DNA of 64,000 bases from Cellulomonas sp. URHE0023 (GCF_000688475.1 NZ_JIAN01000008.1:62001-126000); one strand, 5' to 3'. Shown: positions 1-10,479, counted from the first letter of the stretch. Program-made: numbers and translations. The notes: generated by a model not told the origin, from the sequence alone.

Positions 1-191
1 CCTCGGCGTGAGCCGATGACGACCGTGGACGCCACGCCGTCGGCCAACCGTTGATGCGGCGGGCGGTCACCGCTCACCCGCCGTTCGCGCCCGTCCTGGA
101 GCGTCGCTCGCGGCGGACTTCGCCCTCGGCGCCGGTCGACGTACGGGCTCGACGGTGAGAGTGTCGACTGACGGAGATCCGGAGGGGTGCG
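1..191. other. left-edge non-coding stretch upstream of the peptidase gene
   Basis: No convincing gene is seen here; short frames lack the codon bias of the neighbours. It probably holds the promoter of the downstream peptidase gene, whose ribosome binding site GGAGG lies at 181-185. I could not pick a -10 box with confidence. Confidence 0.5.
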
Positions 192-1691
192 GTGCCGGCA
201 GCGTGGGCGAGCAGAGGGCGTCATCGTGCGCGCCCGGTTCCGGGCAGGTGGCGGGCTCGGCCCGTCACGGTCCTCTCCTCGACCACCTTCCTCGCGGCCA
301 CCCTGGCCGCGGTGTCGTTCGCGCCCTCGCCCTCGCCCTCGGTCGGCGTCGGGCCGCTTACCGGGCACGTGGCGGCGAGCGCCCCGGCACACCAGACGAC
401 GCAGGTCCCGCACGAGCCGATGAGCACGGCCTACCGGTCCGCGCTGCACCGGCTGAACGAGCGGGTGGAGGCGGCGCAGACCGCGACCGTCACCCTGGTC
501 GCGAACCCGGTCGTCCCCGTGGCGCCGGCGCCTGCCGAGGTGCCCAGCCTGCCCGTCGACGTCGTCGACACGGCGTTGCCGGTGCCGCCTGCGGCCTCGC
601 TGCTGACTGCCGACAAGCTGGCGTCACGGGTGCAGGGTGCGCGCCAGGAGATCGCCGGGGGTGACCTGTCGTCCGCCGCGCGGGTGGTCAAGGACGTCGA
701 GACGGATGTTCTCCTGGTGGCCCTCGACCTCGCGGACCAGTCTGCGCAGAACGCGGCACTGGCCCGCCTGCTCGTGCCGGCCGACCCGAACGTCGCCGTC
801 CTGGACGCTGCGGTCGAGGCCGCGCACGCCGCCGCGGACGTCCGTGACGTCGTCGCGACGGCCGCGGCGGCGACGCAGGCGCGCGACGCGGCCGCCGGCA
901 TCACGCGTGCCCCGGAGGTCGCCACCACGACCGCGGACGACGCGACCAAGGCGGTGATCCTGCGGGCGCAGGAGCAGGCCCGCTCGACCGATGGCTACAC
1001 CAACGGGAACATCCCCCTCGACGTGCTCTGCCCGGTCGCGTTCGCACCCGCCCAGCGCTTGCGGTGCGACGCCGCGGAGGCGCTCGGTGCGATGAACGCT
1101 GCGTACCGCCAGGCGTTCGGCCACGACATGGTGCTCTCCGGCTCCTACCGGAGCCTCGCCGACCAGGTGAGCACCAGGGCGGCCAAGGGTGGGCTCGCCG
1201 CGGTGCCCGGCACCTCGAACCACGGCTGGGGTCTGGCGATCGATCTCGGCGACGGGATGGACAGCTACGGGTCGGCGCAGTACGCGTGGATGAAGGCCAA
1301 CGCCGTCCAGTTCGGCTGGCACCACCCCACCTACATGGACCAGGGCGGTCGTGGCCCCCACGAGCCGTGGCACTGGGAGTTCGGCACGACCGACGACCGC
1401 GGCACCGGGACGTCGACACCCATCCTGGTCGGCGACGGGCAGCGGGCCCCCGCCGCCTCGGTCGAGACCCCCGACCCGCAGCCGACGCCCACGGCTACGC
1501 CTACGCCCAGCGTGACCTCGACGCCCGAACCGACACCGACGCCCAGCGAGACGGCCGCGCCGACGCCGACGGCGACCCCCACGGAGACGCCGGCTCCGAG
1601 CGGCACGCCCACCCCACCGCCGACCCCGACCTCCACCCCGGAGTCGAGCCCGAGCGGATCTGCCGGGCCGACCGCGGTGCCCACGCCCTGA
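192..1691 (+). CDS. secreted M15 (VanY-type) D-Ala-D-Ala carboxypeptidase family protein
   Basis: 499 residues from a GTG start with GGAGG six bases upstream. A basic N-terminus and hydrophobic stretch (about residues 27-46) look like a signal peptide or anchor. Residues 140-260 are Ala-rich and probably helical. The peptidase domain lies at about 265-400: the zinc motif H344-x6-D351 sits in GTSNHGWGLAIDL and the third ligand H394 in PWHWEFG, as in VanY-like M15B metallopeptidases that trim peptidoglycan stem peptides outside the cell. The last 80 residues are a Pro/Thr/Ser-rich tail without a sorting signal, perhaps a wall-spanning linker. The exact substrate is unknown. Confidence 0.85.
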   Translation: MPAAWASRGRHRARPVPGRWRARPVTVLSSTTFLAATLAAVSFAPSPSPSVGVGPLTGHVAASAPAHQTTQVPHEPMSTAYRSALHRLNERVEAAQTATVTLVANPVVPVAPAPAEVPSLPVDVVDTALPVPPAASLLTADKLASRVQGARQEIAGGDLSSAARVVKDVETDVLLVALDLADQSAQNAALARLLVPADPNVAVLDAAVEAAHAAADVRDVVATAAAATQARDAAAGITRAPEVATTTADDATKAVILRAQEQARSTDGYTNGNIPLDVLCPVAFAPAQRLRCDAAEALGAMNAAYRQAFGHDMVLSGSYRSLADQVSTRAAKGGLAAVPGTSNHGWGLAIDLGDGMDSYGSAQYAWMKANAVQFGWHHPTYMDQGGRGPHEPWHWEFGTTDDRGTGTSTPILVGDGQRAPAASVETPDPQPTPTATPTPSVTSTPEPTPTPSETAAPTPTATPTETPAPSGTPTPPPTPTSTPESSPSGSAGPTAVPTP

Positions 1692-1764
1692 CGCGGAGCG
1701 CGGCGCAGGACGGGGCCGCCGAGCGCCGGACGAGGCGTCGAGCCGTACTGCCGGGAGAGGGCGG

Positions 1765-2151
1765 TCAGTCCGTGGGTCCGGCGTCGAGCGTGCCGGGGTC
1801 ACCCTCGAACGGTCGGAGCGTGTCCGGCGCCGGGAACGCCAGGACGTGCGTGTCCGTCCTGGCCTCCACGGCACCGAAGTCGTCGACCTTCACCACGACG
1901 CGCTCCGGGGTCACCTCGACGATGCGCACGCGCGCACGAGTGCCGTCCGGCAGGTCGAGCTGCCACAGGTCCGCCAGGAAGTGCAGCCCGCGCTCGTCGA
2001 GCGCCTCCTCGGCCGCCAGCCAGTCGACGACTCCGGAGACCTGTCGGCCCAGTGCGTCGAGGGCGACGAACCCGTCACCGCGCGGCTGGATCCACCCCAC
2101 GCGCTCTCGGTCGCCCGCTCGGCGGTGCTCGATCCAGTCCTCATGGGGCAC
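1765..2151 (-). CDS. conserved hypothetical protein
   Basis: 128 residues if the GTG at 2151 is used. The frame stays open up to an ATG at 2244, but that start would overlap the divergent gene beginning at 2243, so I prefer the internal GTG that begins LVPHEDWIEHRRAGDRERVG. The protein has no membrane segment or signal peptide and is rich in charged residues, with a beta-rich second half (RVRIVEVTPERVVVKVDDFGA). I recognise no family. GC at third positions is typical of this genome, which supports it as real. The start is uncertain. Confidence 0.6.
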   Translation of the reverse strand: MPHEDWIEHRRAGDRERVGWIQPRGDGFVALDALGRQVSGVVDWLAAEEALDERGLHFLADLWQLDLPDGTRARVRIVEVTPERVVVKVDDFGAVEARTDTHVLAFPAPDTLRPFEGDPGTLDAGPTD

Positions 2152-2223
2152 GAGGCGATCGTAGCCACGACGCTGTCCGTCGCGTCGAACGGGTGACACC
2201 CCCGACGAGCGGGCACCTGCTCC

Positions 2224-2229
2224 TATAGA
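2224..2229 (+). promoter_or_regulatory. possible -10 box for the GH5 fusion gene
   Basis: TATAGA lies 13 bases before the ATG at 2243 in an AT-richer patch. No clear -35 box and no Shine-Dalgarno sequence are visible, so transcription would start at or a few bases before the ATG. Weak evidence. Confidence 0.35.
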
Positions 2230-2242
2230 GTCCGCGCTCACC

Positions 2243-4750
2243 ATGGCTGATCAGACGACGATGTCTCCGCCCCGGTCGCGCATGCGCCGCCGTGACCTCC
2301 GTGCGACGGCAGCCTCGGCCGTCGTCGTCCTCGTCCTGGTCGCGGTGCTCGCCGTGGTCGACCCGACGGGTCTGCTCGCGCCCGTCGGTGGGCACGGGAT
2401 GCCCGTGGTCCGGTTCGGCGCGGCGTACCAGTGGGCGCCGCTGCTCGTCGGGCTGCCGGTCCTGCTGGGCGGCTCGATGCTCCCGGTGCTCGTGGTCGCG
2501 CGAGCGGGGTCGTCCGCACGCTGGCTGTTCGTCGTCACGTGGGTCGCGGTCGTCGGCGCCGTCGCGCTCGCGGCGGCCGCCACCGCGGTCGCCACTGCCC
2601 TGCCCCTGGTCGGCGCGCACCTGAGCCTCGTCGCGACCGTGAGGTTCGCCGTGGCCTCGAGCGGGTTCGCCGGGCTCAAGGGCCTCGTGGCGGGGCCGCT
2701 CGTCGCGCTGGCTGCTGCGCTCGCCCACGGTCGCGCGGAGCCGAGGCGGGACGGGACCACGTCGAGCCGCCGTGCGGTCGCCGCCATGCTGGCCGTCGTC
2801 GCGCTGACGGCGATCGGCAGCGCCACGTGGCGCGGCGGTGCCGTCGGCTACGCGTTCGCCGGGCCGCTGCTCGCCCCGACGAGTGCCGCGAGCGCGCTGG
2901 GCACGCTGACCGGGATGGTGCTGTTCCTCGCGATGTTCGGCGTGGTCGTCCGGGCGGCACTCCTGCGCCTCCCTGACGAGGCGGCGCTCGCGGTCTGGTT
3001 CGCCGCGCTCGTGGCGGGCGTCGGCCTGGGGCTGCTCACCGCGCTGGTCGCGGCCCTGACCGGGCACCTGGACGACGCGGGGCCGGACAGCTGGTGGATC
3101 GCCACGACGCTCATCGCCGTCGCGACCGGGATCGGTTACGGGGTCGGCGTCGGCCTCCTCGCCGCACCGGTCACCGCGCTCTGCCTGCGCTGGCCCGGGC
3201 GCCTGCCCGCGGGCAGGGCGTGGCCCGTCGTCGCGACCGCCGTGGTGCTGCTCGTCGTCCCGCTCGTGGTCCCGACGGCGGTGCGCGGCCCGGCGCCTGT
3301 GGTGCCTGTCGCAGCGAGCGGCGGGATGGAGCGGCTGCACCTCCTGCCTGCCCAGGACCCGGGCGGTCTGCCCGTGATCGGCGACGTCACCGGCCGGCGG
3401 GTGCTCCTGCGCGGGGTCAACATGAACCAGCTGGTCGACTACTACCTGCGCGACCCCGCCGTCCCGGCGACGCAGCCGCCCACCGACGACGACTTCGCGA
3501 GGATGGCGTCGATGGGCTTCAACGTGGTCCGCCTGGGCATGTCGTGGTCCCGGCTCGAGCCGACCAGGGGCCAGCTCGACGAGGCGTACCTCGGGCAGGT
3601 CGAGGCCGCGGTGGCGTCGGCGAAGAAGCACGGCCTGTACACCGTGCTCGACATGCACGAGGACGCGTGGGGCAACGCGCTCGCTCGTCCCGACGAGCAC
3701 TGCGACGGGGGGACGTCGCCGACGACCGGGTGGGACGGCGCGCCGGGCTGGGCGACGATCACCGACGGGGCGCTGCACTGCCAGTTCATGGCACGCGACC
3801 TCGCTCCGGCCGTCGCGACGGCGTACAGCAACTTCTACGTCGACCGCGACGGCATCCAGGCCGAGCTCGTCCGGACCTGGGCGTGGGTGGCGGAAGCGTT
3901 CGCGGACGAGCCGGCCGTCGCCGGCTACGACCTGTTCAACGAACCGGGCATCGGCGCGACGCCACCGGTCAGCAACGGCCTGCTTCTCGGGCGCTACTAC
4001 GCCGCCGCGATCACGGCGATCCGCGACGCGGAGGTTGAGGGGGACGGCTACGCCCACCTGGCCTTCTTCGAGCCGAGCGTGCTGTGGTCCGGTCTCGGGT
4101 TCGACGTGACGCCCCCGCCGGGGTTCACGTCCGACGCGCAGCTCGTGTTCGCGCCGCACCCGTACAGCGAGTCGATCAGCATGGACCAGAGCTTCGGGCT
4201 GAACATCGCGTCCATCGAGCGGAACCTGACCATGTCGGCGGAGGCGGCGAAGAGCTACGGCGCGGCCCTGTGGCTGGGGGAGTGGGGCTGGTTCGGTGAC
4301 CCGACGGCCGACGGTGCGAAGGTCCAGCGCCTGGTCTCCGCGCAGAACCGGCTCGGCGTCGGGGGCGCGTTCTGGGTGTGGCGGCAGGGCTGCGGGTCCC
4401 CGGAGACCGGCGACGACGCCACGAGCTCCGGCAACCTCGTCTCGACCGACTGCGCGTCCGGTGAGCTGAGCCCACCGCCCGCAGGCTTCGCGGAGCCGCT
4501 CAGCCGGGCCTACCCGCAGGTGTTCCCCGGCTGGGTCGACTCGCTGACGTCCAGCGGCGCGAGCCTCCAGCTCACCGCGACCGTCGACGACCCGGACGTG
4601 AGCTGCGAGTTCGACATCTGGGTCCCGGGCGACGCGCGACCGGGGGTCAGCACCTCGGGCGTGACGGGTGCGAGGACCATGCAGGTCGACGGCGGCTGGC
4701 ACGTGACCGGCTGCGCCGAGGAGCGCTACACGGTCACGGTGGAGGCGTAG
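2243..4750 (+). CDS. polytopic membrane protein fused to a GH5 (endoglycoceramidase-like) glycoside hydrolase
   Basis: 835 residues in two parts. Residues 1-350 hold about nine hydrophobic segments (roughly 21-40, 64-86, 93-120, 145-162, 178-196, 219-240, 247-272, 284-316, 326-347). Residues 385-770 are a TIM-barrel hydrolase of clan A: MGFNVVRLGMSW, DMHEDAWGN, acid/base E567 in DLFNEPG and nucleophile E680 in WLGEWGWFGD. The pattern resembles bacterial endoglycoceramidase-like GH5 enzymes more than secreted cellulases. The last 65 residues look like a small beta domain. The catalytic domain would face outside, tethered to the membrane. The substrate (glycolipid or glycoside) cannot be told from sequence. 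The gene stands alone, followed by an 11-bp inverted repeat. Confidence 0.8.
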   Translation: MADQTTMSPPRSRMRRRDLRATAASAVVVLVLVAVLAVVDPTGLLAPVGGHGMPVVRFGAAYQWAPLLVGLPVLLGGSMLPVLVVARAGSSARWLFVVTWVAVVGAVALAAAATAVATALPLVGAHLSLVATVRFAVASSGFAGLKGLVAGPLVALAAALAHGRAEPRRDGTTSSRRAVAAMLAVVALTAIGSATWRGGAVGYAFAGPLLAPTSAASALGTLTGMVLFLAMFGVVVRAALLRLPDEAALAVWFAALVAGVGLGLLTALVAALTGHLDDAGPDSWWIATTLIAVATGIGYGVGVGLLAAPVTALCLRWPGRLPAGRAWPVVATAVVLLVVPLVVPTAVRGPAPVVPVAASGGMERLHLLPAQDPGGLPVIGDVTGRRVLLRGVNMNQLVDYYLRDPAVPATQPPTDDDFARMASMGFNVVRLGMSWSRLEPTRGQLDEAYLGQVEAAVASAKKHGLYTVLDMHEDAWGNALARPDEHCDGGTSPTTGWDGAPGWATITDGALHCQFMARDLAPAVATAYSNFYVDRDGIQAELVRTWAWVAEAFADEPAVAGYDLFNEPGIGATPPVSNGLLLGRYYAAAITAIRDAEVEGDGYAHLAFFEPSVLWSGLGFDVTPPPGFTSDAQLVFAPHPYSESISMDQSFGLNIASIERNLTMSAEAAKSYGAALWLGEWGWFGDPTADGAKVQRLVSAQNRLGVGGAFWVWRQGCGSPETGDDATSSGNLVSTDCASGELSPPPAGFAEPLSRAYPQVFPGWVDSLTSSGASLQLTATVDDPDVSCEFDIWVPGDARPGVSTSGVTGARTMQVDGGWHVTGCAEERYTVTVEA

Positions 4751-4785
4751 CCGGTGCGCTGACCCGCCGCGGCGCTGCAGGGCCG

Positions 4786-4822
4786 GCCTCGACGAGAGAC
4801 CATGGCGGTCACTCGTCGAGGC
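4786..4822. terminator. 11-bp perfect inverted repeat (terminator or operator)
   Basis: GCCTCGACGAG (4786-4796) and its exact complement CTCGTCGAGGC (4812-4822) are separated by 15 bases. It lies between the GH5 gene and the SDR gene and ends one base before the SDR ribosome binding site (AAGGAG, 4824-4829). It could end GH5 transcription, bind a repressor, or fold in the SDR leader and hide its start. No T-run follows. Confidence 0.5.
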
Positions 4823-4835
4823 AAAGGAGCTTGCG

Positions 4836-5609
4836 ATGCGCACGGTCGTCGTCACGGGGGCTGCTTCCGGGATCGGCAAGGCCACCAAGGAACTGCTCGA
4901 GGACCGCGGGCAGCGCGTCATCGGGGTGGACATCCAGGAGAGCGACGTCGTGGTCGACCTGACCACCCCGGCAGGTCGGCTCGAGCTCGTCGACAAGGTC
5001 GGTGAGCTGAGCGGCGGCACCATCGACGGCATCGCGGCCATCGCCGGTCGGATCAACTCGGGTTCGCCGGACATCGCGGTCAACTACTTCGGGGCGGTCG
5101 CCACCCTCGAAGGGCTGCGCCCGCTCCTGGCCGGCTCCTCGGCGCCACGCGCGGTCGTCACCTCCTCGATGGCGAGCCTGCTGCCGCACGACGACGAGCT
5201 GGTCGACCTGTGCCTGGCGAACGACGAGCACGCAGCCCTCGACCGGGCGCAGAAGCTGGTCGACACCGGGCTCGGCAGCCAGATCTACGCGACGTCCAAG
5301 GTGGCGCTCAGCCGGTGGGTGCGTCGGTCGGCCGTCACGGACGACTGGGCCGGCGCAGGCATCCCCCTGAACGCGATCGCGCCGGGGATCGTGCGGACGC
5401 CGATGATGGCGCACCTGCTCTCGACGCCGGAGAAGCGCGAGCGCCTGGCGGCCCAGGTGCCGATGCCACTGGTCGGCCTCATGGAGGCCTCCGCACCGGC
5501 CGCTCTCCTCACGTGGCTGCTCAGCGAGGAGAACACCCACATGTGCGGCCAGGTCGTGTTCATCGACGGCGGCTCCGACGCCTCGATCCGCGGCGACTCC
5601 ACCTGGTGA
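4836..5609 (+). CDS. SDR family oxidoreductase (3-alpha-hydroxysteroid dehydrogenase-like)
   Basis: 257 residues, ATG start with AAAGGAG six bases upstream. The Rossmann motif TGAASGIG is at 7-14, with VDI at 31-33 after strand two. The catalytic Tyr and Lys are Y151 and K155 in YATSK, a classical short-chain dehydrogenase. The spacing between the glycine motif and the active site, with an insert at 115-145 before the active site, resembles the 3-alpha-hydroxysteroid dehydrogenase/carbonyl reductase subgroup. The substrate is unknown. The gene converges on the methyltransferase gene with only 10 bases between the stops. Confidence 0.85.
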   Translation: MRTVVVTGAASGIGKATKELLEDRGQRVIGVDIQESDVVVDLTTPAGRLELVDKVGELSGGTIDGIAAIAGRINSGSPDIAVNYFGAVATLEGLRPLLAGSSAPRAVVTSSMASLLPHDDELVDLCLANDEHAALDRAQKLVDTGLGSQIYATSKVALSRWVRRSAVTDDWAGAGIPLNAIAPGIVRTPMMAHLLSTPEKRERLAAQVPMPLVGLMEASAPAALLTWLLSEENTHMCGQVVFIDGGSDASIRGDSTW

Positions 5610-5619
5610 ACCGGTCCGG

Positions 5620-6387
5620 TCAAGAGCGCGTGGCCACCCAGAGCTCCTCCGCCGGCCACTGCCGTGCCCAGTGGGCCGAGACGATCTCGTAGAACGCGTG
5701 GTCCTCGCCGTCGGCCGGCGCGTAGATCTCGTGCAACGCGTCGACCACGAACCCCGACGCCCGCAGGATCCGGATCCAGTCGCCGTGCGACGGGTGGAAC
5801 TCGACCCCACCGCCGGGCCACTGCACCTTGTAGGCCTCACGCTGCCCTCGCAGCAGCTGCTCCTGCGCGACCCCCTCGTCGGCCGGGACGCACAGCGCCG
5901 ACAGGTGGCTGTTGGTGAGGAAGACCAGACGTCCACCGGGGCGAAGGAGCCGGGCGGCCTCGGGCAGCCAGAGCTCGGGATCGCACCACGCGGCCGACCC
6001 GTGCTCGCTGACCACGAGGTCGGCACACCCGTCGGCCAACGGGACCCGCTGCGCGTCTCCCTGCACGAGCGGGAACACCGGCCCGTGCCGGCGCTGCAGC
6101 CGTCGGGCGGTGGCCAGCTGCTCGCCCGAGAGGTCCACGGCCACGGTGCGAGCGCCGGCCCGGGCGAGCCACGCCGAGAAGTAGGCGGTCCCGCTGGCCA
6201 GCTCGACGACGTCCCGGTCGCGCACGTCGCCCAGGACCGCGAGGTCGCGCTCCGGGACCGCGAACAGCCCCCACACGACCTCGGGTCGGGCCCACATCTC
6301 ATCAGCTGCGGCGTCGGTGAACCGCTCGTTCATGAGCGACCACAGCGCACGGTTCAACGCGGTCTCGGCGGTTCGCTCGTCGGGCAC
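5620..6387 (-). CDS. class I SAM-dependent methyltransferase
   Basis: 255 residues from a GTG start. The SAM-binding motif I is VVELASGTAYFSAWLA (about 60-75), followed by the acidic end of strand two (VAVDLS), LVQGDAQRVPLADGCADLV as motifs II/III and LLRPGGRLVFLTN as motif post-II, so it is a methyltransferase-11-type Rossmann fold. The C-terminal part (HPSHGDWIRILRASGFVVDALHE) is typical of small-molecule methyltransferases. The substrate is unknown. It lies downstream of and co-directional with the SDR gene at 6408-7181 (20-base gap), so the two may be co-transcribed. Confidence 0.85.
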   Translation of the reverse strand: MPDERTAETALNRALWSLMNERFTDAAADEMWARPEVVWGLFAVPERDLAVLGDVRDRDVVELASGTAYFSAWLARAGARTVAVDLSGEQLATARRLQRRHGPVFPLVQGDAQRVPLADGCADLVVSEHGSAAWCDPELWLPEAARLLRPGGRLVFLTNSHLSALCVPADEGVAQEQLLRGQREAYKVQWPGGGVEFHPSHGDWIRILRASGFVVDALHEIYAPADGEDHAFYEIVSAHWARQWPAEELWVATRS

Positions 6388-6407
6388 GTGCCGACCCTAG
6401 GCCGTGC

Positions 6408-7181
6408 TCAGTCGTCGAGGCTGCCCATCGTCAGGTTGACCGTGGTCCCCGTCATCCCGCTCGCCCTGTCCGACGCCATGAACACCGCCACGTCCGCCAC
6501 CTCCGGCAGCGTCATGACGCGCTTCGGGTGGGTCGTGCTGGCGAGGTACGCCTGGAACTGCTCCCAGGTGGATCCGGCACCCTTGAGCCTCCACACATCC
6601 CGCATGGACTCCGTCTCGGGGATGCCGTGCGGCCGGACACCGACCACGCGCAGCCCGTGCGGTGCGAGCTCGGCAGACAGGCTCCGGGTGAGTGCCTCCT
6701 TGGCGGCGTGCGCCGGACCGTAGCCCCCGACGAGCACGCTGCCCGCCCGGGACGGGAGTGCCGTGACGGTCATGATCACGCCCGACCCGTTCGGCACCAT
6801 CCGCCGGGCGGCCTGCTGCGCGGTGAGGAAGTACGAGCGGGCGTACCCGACCACGGGGAGCAGGAACCGTTCGGCGTCCAGGTCGATCAGGGGTGTCCCG
6901 ACGATCCCGTCGTCGTCGATGCCGACGGCGTTGAAGGAGACGTCGACGCGGCCCTCCGCGGCGACCACCCGGTCCAGGTGGTCCTGGATCGCCAGCTCAT
7001 CGAGGGCGTCGACCGCGGCGACATCCGCACCCTCGATGTCTCGTGCCACCTCCTCGACGGATCCCTCCTTGCGCCCCGTGAGGTACAGCCGGGCGCCCTC
7101 GGCGGCGGCAGCCCGGGCGATCGCGCCACCGATCGCGCCTCCGGCCCCGTAGACGACCATGACCTTGTCCTTGAGCAGCAT
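6408..7181 (-). CDS. SDR family protein with FabI-type catalytic spacing
   Basis: 257 residues. I take the ATG at 7181 because AGAGGA precedes it and the fold starts at once (MLLKDKVMVVYGAGGAIGGA); the frame is open further upstream but that stretch lacks protein character. NAD(P)-binding glycines are in GAGGAIGG. The active site lacks the usual Y-x3-K: the sequence is YGPAHAAKEAL, a Tyr six residues before Lys plus one, i.e. Y-x6-K as in enoyl-ACP reductases of the FabI type. It may reduce an enoyl thioester or be a divergent dehydrogenase. It is divergent from the sigma factor gene, sharing a 140-bp control region. Confidence 0.8.
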   Translation of the reverse strand: MLLKDKVMVVYGAGGAIGGAIARAAAAEGARLYLTGRKEGSVEEVARDIEGADVAAVDALDELAIQDHLDRVVAAEGRVDVSFNAVGIDDDGIVGTPLIDLDAERFLLPVVGYARSYFLTAQQAARRMVPNGSGVIMTVTALPSRAGSVLVGGYGPAHAAKEALTRSLSAELAPHGLRVVGVRPHGIPETESMRDVWRLKGAGSTWEQFQAYLASTTHPKRVMTLPEVADVAVFMASDRASGMTGTTVNLTMGSLDD

Positions 7182-7251
7182 CGTGCGGTTCCTCTCGCTC
7201 GCGGCCGGTGGAGCCCGGCCGTCGAGGAGGTAGAGGTCCCGCGTACCTGAG

Positions 7252-7276
7252 ACTGGGCGGTGCGGGACCGCCCAGT
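7252..7276. promoter_or_regulatory. 10-bp perfect inverted repeat between divergent SDR and sigma-factor genes
   Basis: ACTGGGCGGT (7252-7261), spacer GCGGG, then ACCGCCCAGT (7267-7276). It sits 71 bases upstream of the SDR start and 46 upstream of the sigma factor start, a typical place for an operator serving both promoters. It could also form an RNA hairpin in the sigma-factor leader. Confidence 0.55.
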
Positions 7277-7321
7277 TTCGGGTCGGGCCGGTGTCCACCC
7301 ATCGACGACGAAGGAGGATCT

Positions 7322-8314
7322 GTGGCGGAGGCTGACCTGCTGACCCGTGCGCGGGCCGGCGACGGCGACGCGTTCCAGGAGCTGACCGGGCCGCACCGGC
7401 GAGAGCTGCACGTGCACTGCTACCGGATGCTCGGCTCGCTCCAGGATGCCGAGGACGCCCTCCAGGACACGCTGCTGAGCGCGTGGCAGGGGCTCGCCGG
7501 GTTCGAGGGGCGCGCGTCGCTGCGCACGTGGCTCTACCGGATCGCGACCAACCGCTGCCTGAACGTGCGTCGGTCGGCCGCACGGCGCGCGCCGGGCGAC
7601 TGGAATGTCCCGGGTGTCGAGCCGCCGGAGCCGACGAGGCTCGGCGAGGTGGTCTGGCTCCAGCCCTACCCCGACGACCTCCTCGATGACGCCGAGCCGG
7701 GCCCCGAGGCGCGCTACGAGCAGACGGAGTCGATCTCTCTCGCGTTCGTCACCGCCCTGCAGGTCCTGCCTGCGCGCCAGCTCGCGGTGCTCGTGCTGCG
7801 TGACGTCCTCGGGTTCCACGCCGACGAGGTGGCGGGCATGCTCGACACGACCGTCTCGTCGGTGACCAGTGCGCTCAAGCGTGCACGCGCGAGCCTCGCC
7901 GTCCGCCGCCCGCGTGACGGGGCCCAGCCTGTCGACGACGCCTTCGTCGCGCGGTTCGTCACGGCGTACGAGGCGGGCGACCTCGACTCGGTCGTCGCTC
8001 TCCTGACCGACGACGTGGTCGTCTCGATGCCGCCCATGCCGTTCGAGTACGTCGGCCGGCAGAGCGCCGCCGATTTCTGCGCGAGCATCTTCGGGGCCGG
8101 CCGCCGGTTCGACCTCGTGCCCGCGCAGGCCAACGGACAGCTCGCGTTCGGCACCTACCTGCGGGGTGCAGGCGCGCCGCGTCCCGGCGTGGGCCTGCTG
8201 GTGCTCGAGGTCGACGGGGGCCGGATCAGCGCCATGACCCGGTTCGACAGCACCGTCCTGCCATGGTTCGGCCTCCCGCCTCAGCTGGGCGTTGCCTCAT
8301 CGAGAACCGCCTGA
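7322..8314 (+). CDS. ECF sigma factor of the SigG-like type with C-terminal SnoaL-like domain
   Basis: 330 residues from GTG at 7322, preceded by AAGGAGG at 7311-7317. Region 2 is clear: RARAGDGDAFQELTGPHRRE, then HCYRMLGSLQDAEDALQDTLL and LRTWLYRIATNRCLNV. Region 4 follows at about 155-205 (LPARQLAVLVLRDVLGFHA, then VSSVTSALKRARA). Residues 215-325 resemble a SnoaL-like cone fold, found in the TIGR02960 (SigG/SigX5) group where it takes the place of a separate anti-sigma factor in modulating activity. No anti-sigma gene is adjacent. It recruits RNA polymerase to a small regulon, possibly including the divergent SDR. Confidence 0.88.
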   Translation: MAEADLLTRARAGDGDAFQELTGPHRRELHVHCYRMLGSLQDAEDALQDTLLSAWQGLAGFEGRASLRTWLYRIATNRCLNVRRSAARRAPGDWNVPGVEPPEPTRLGEVVWLQPYPDDLLDDAEPGPEARYEQTESISLAFVTALQVLPARQLAVLVLRDVLGFHADEVAGMLDTTVSSVTSALKRARASLAVRRPRDGAQPVDDAFVARFVTAYEAGDLDSVVALLTDDVVVSMPPMPFEYVGRQSAADFCASIFGAGRRFDLVPAQANGQLAFGTYLRGAGAPRPGVGLLVLEVDGGRISAMTRFDSTVLPWFGLPPQLGVASSRTA

Positions 8315-8397
8315 ACGACGGCACGGAACGGTGCCGCGCCGCTGCGGACGCGCTCGAGACGTGCAGCGGTGTCTGCGGCGGCTGGGAGGGTAGGGGC

Positions 8398-10479
<2,082 letters not shown>

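Noticed and set aside
1765..2244. Longer start at 2244 for the hypothetical minus-strand protein
   Set aside because: It would overlap the start of the divergent GH5 gene and adds 31 residues without protein-like character.
2141..5083. Very long open frame antisense to the GH5 and SDR genes
   Set aside because: In DNA this GC-rich, antisense frames stay open by chance. The translation is Arg/Pro/Gly/His-rich with no recognisable domain, while the sense genes have clear families.
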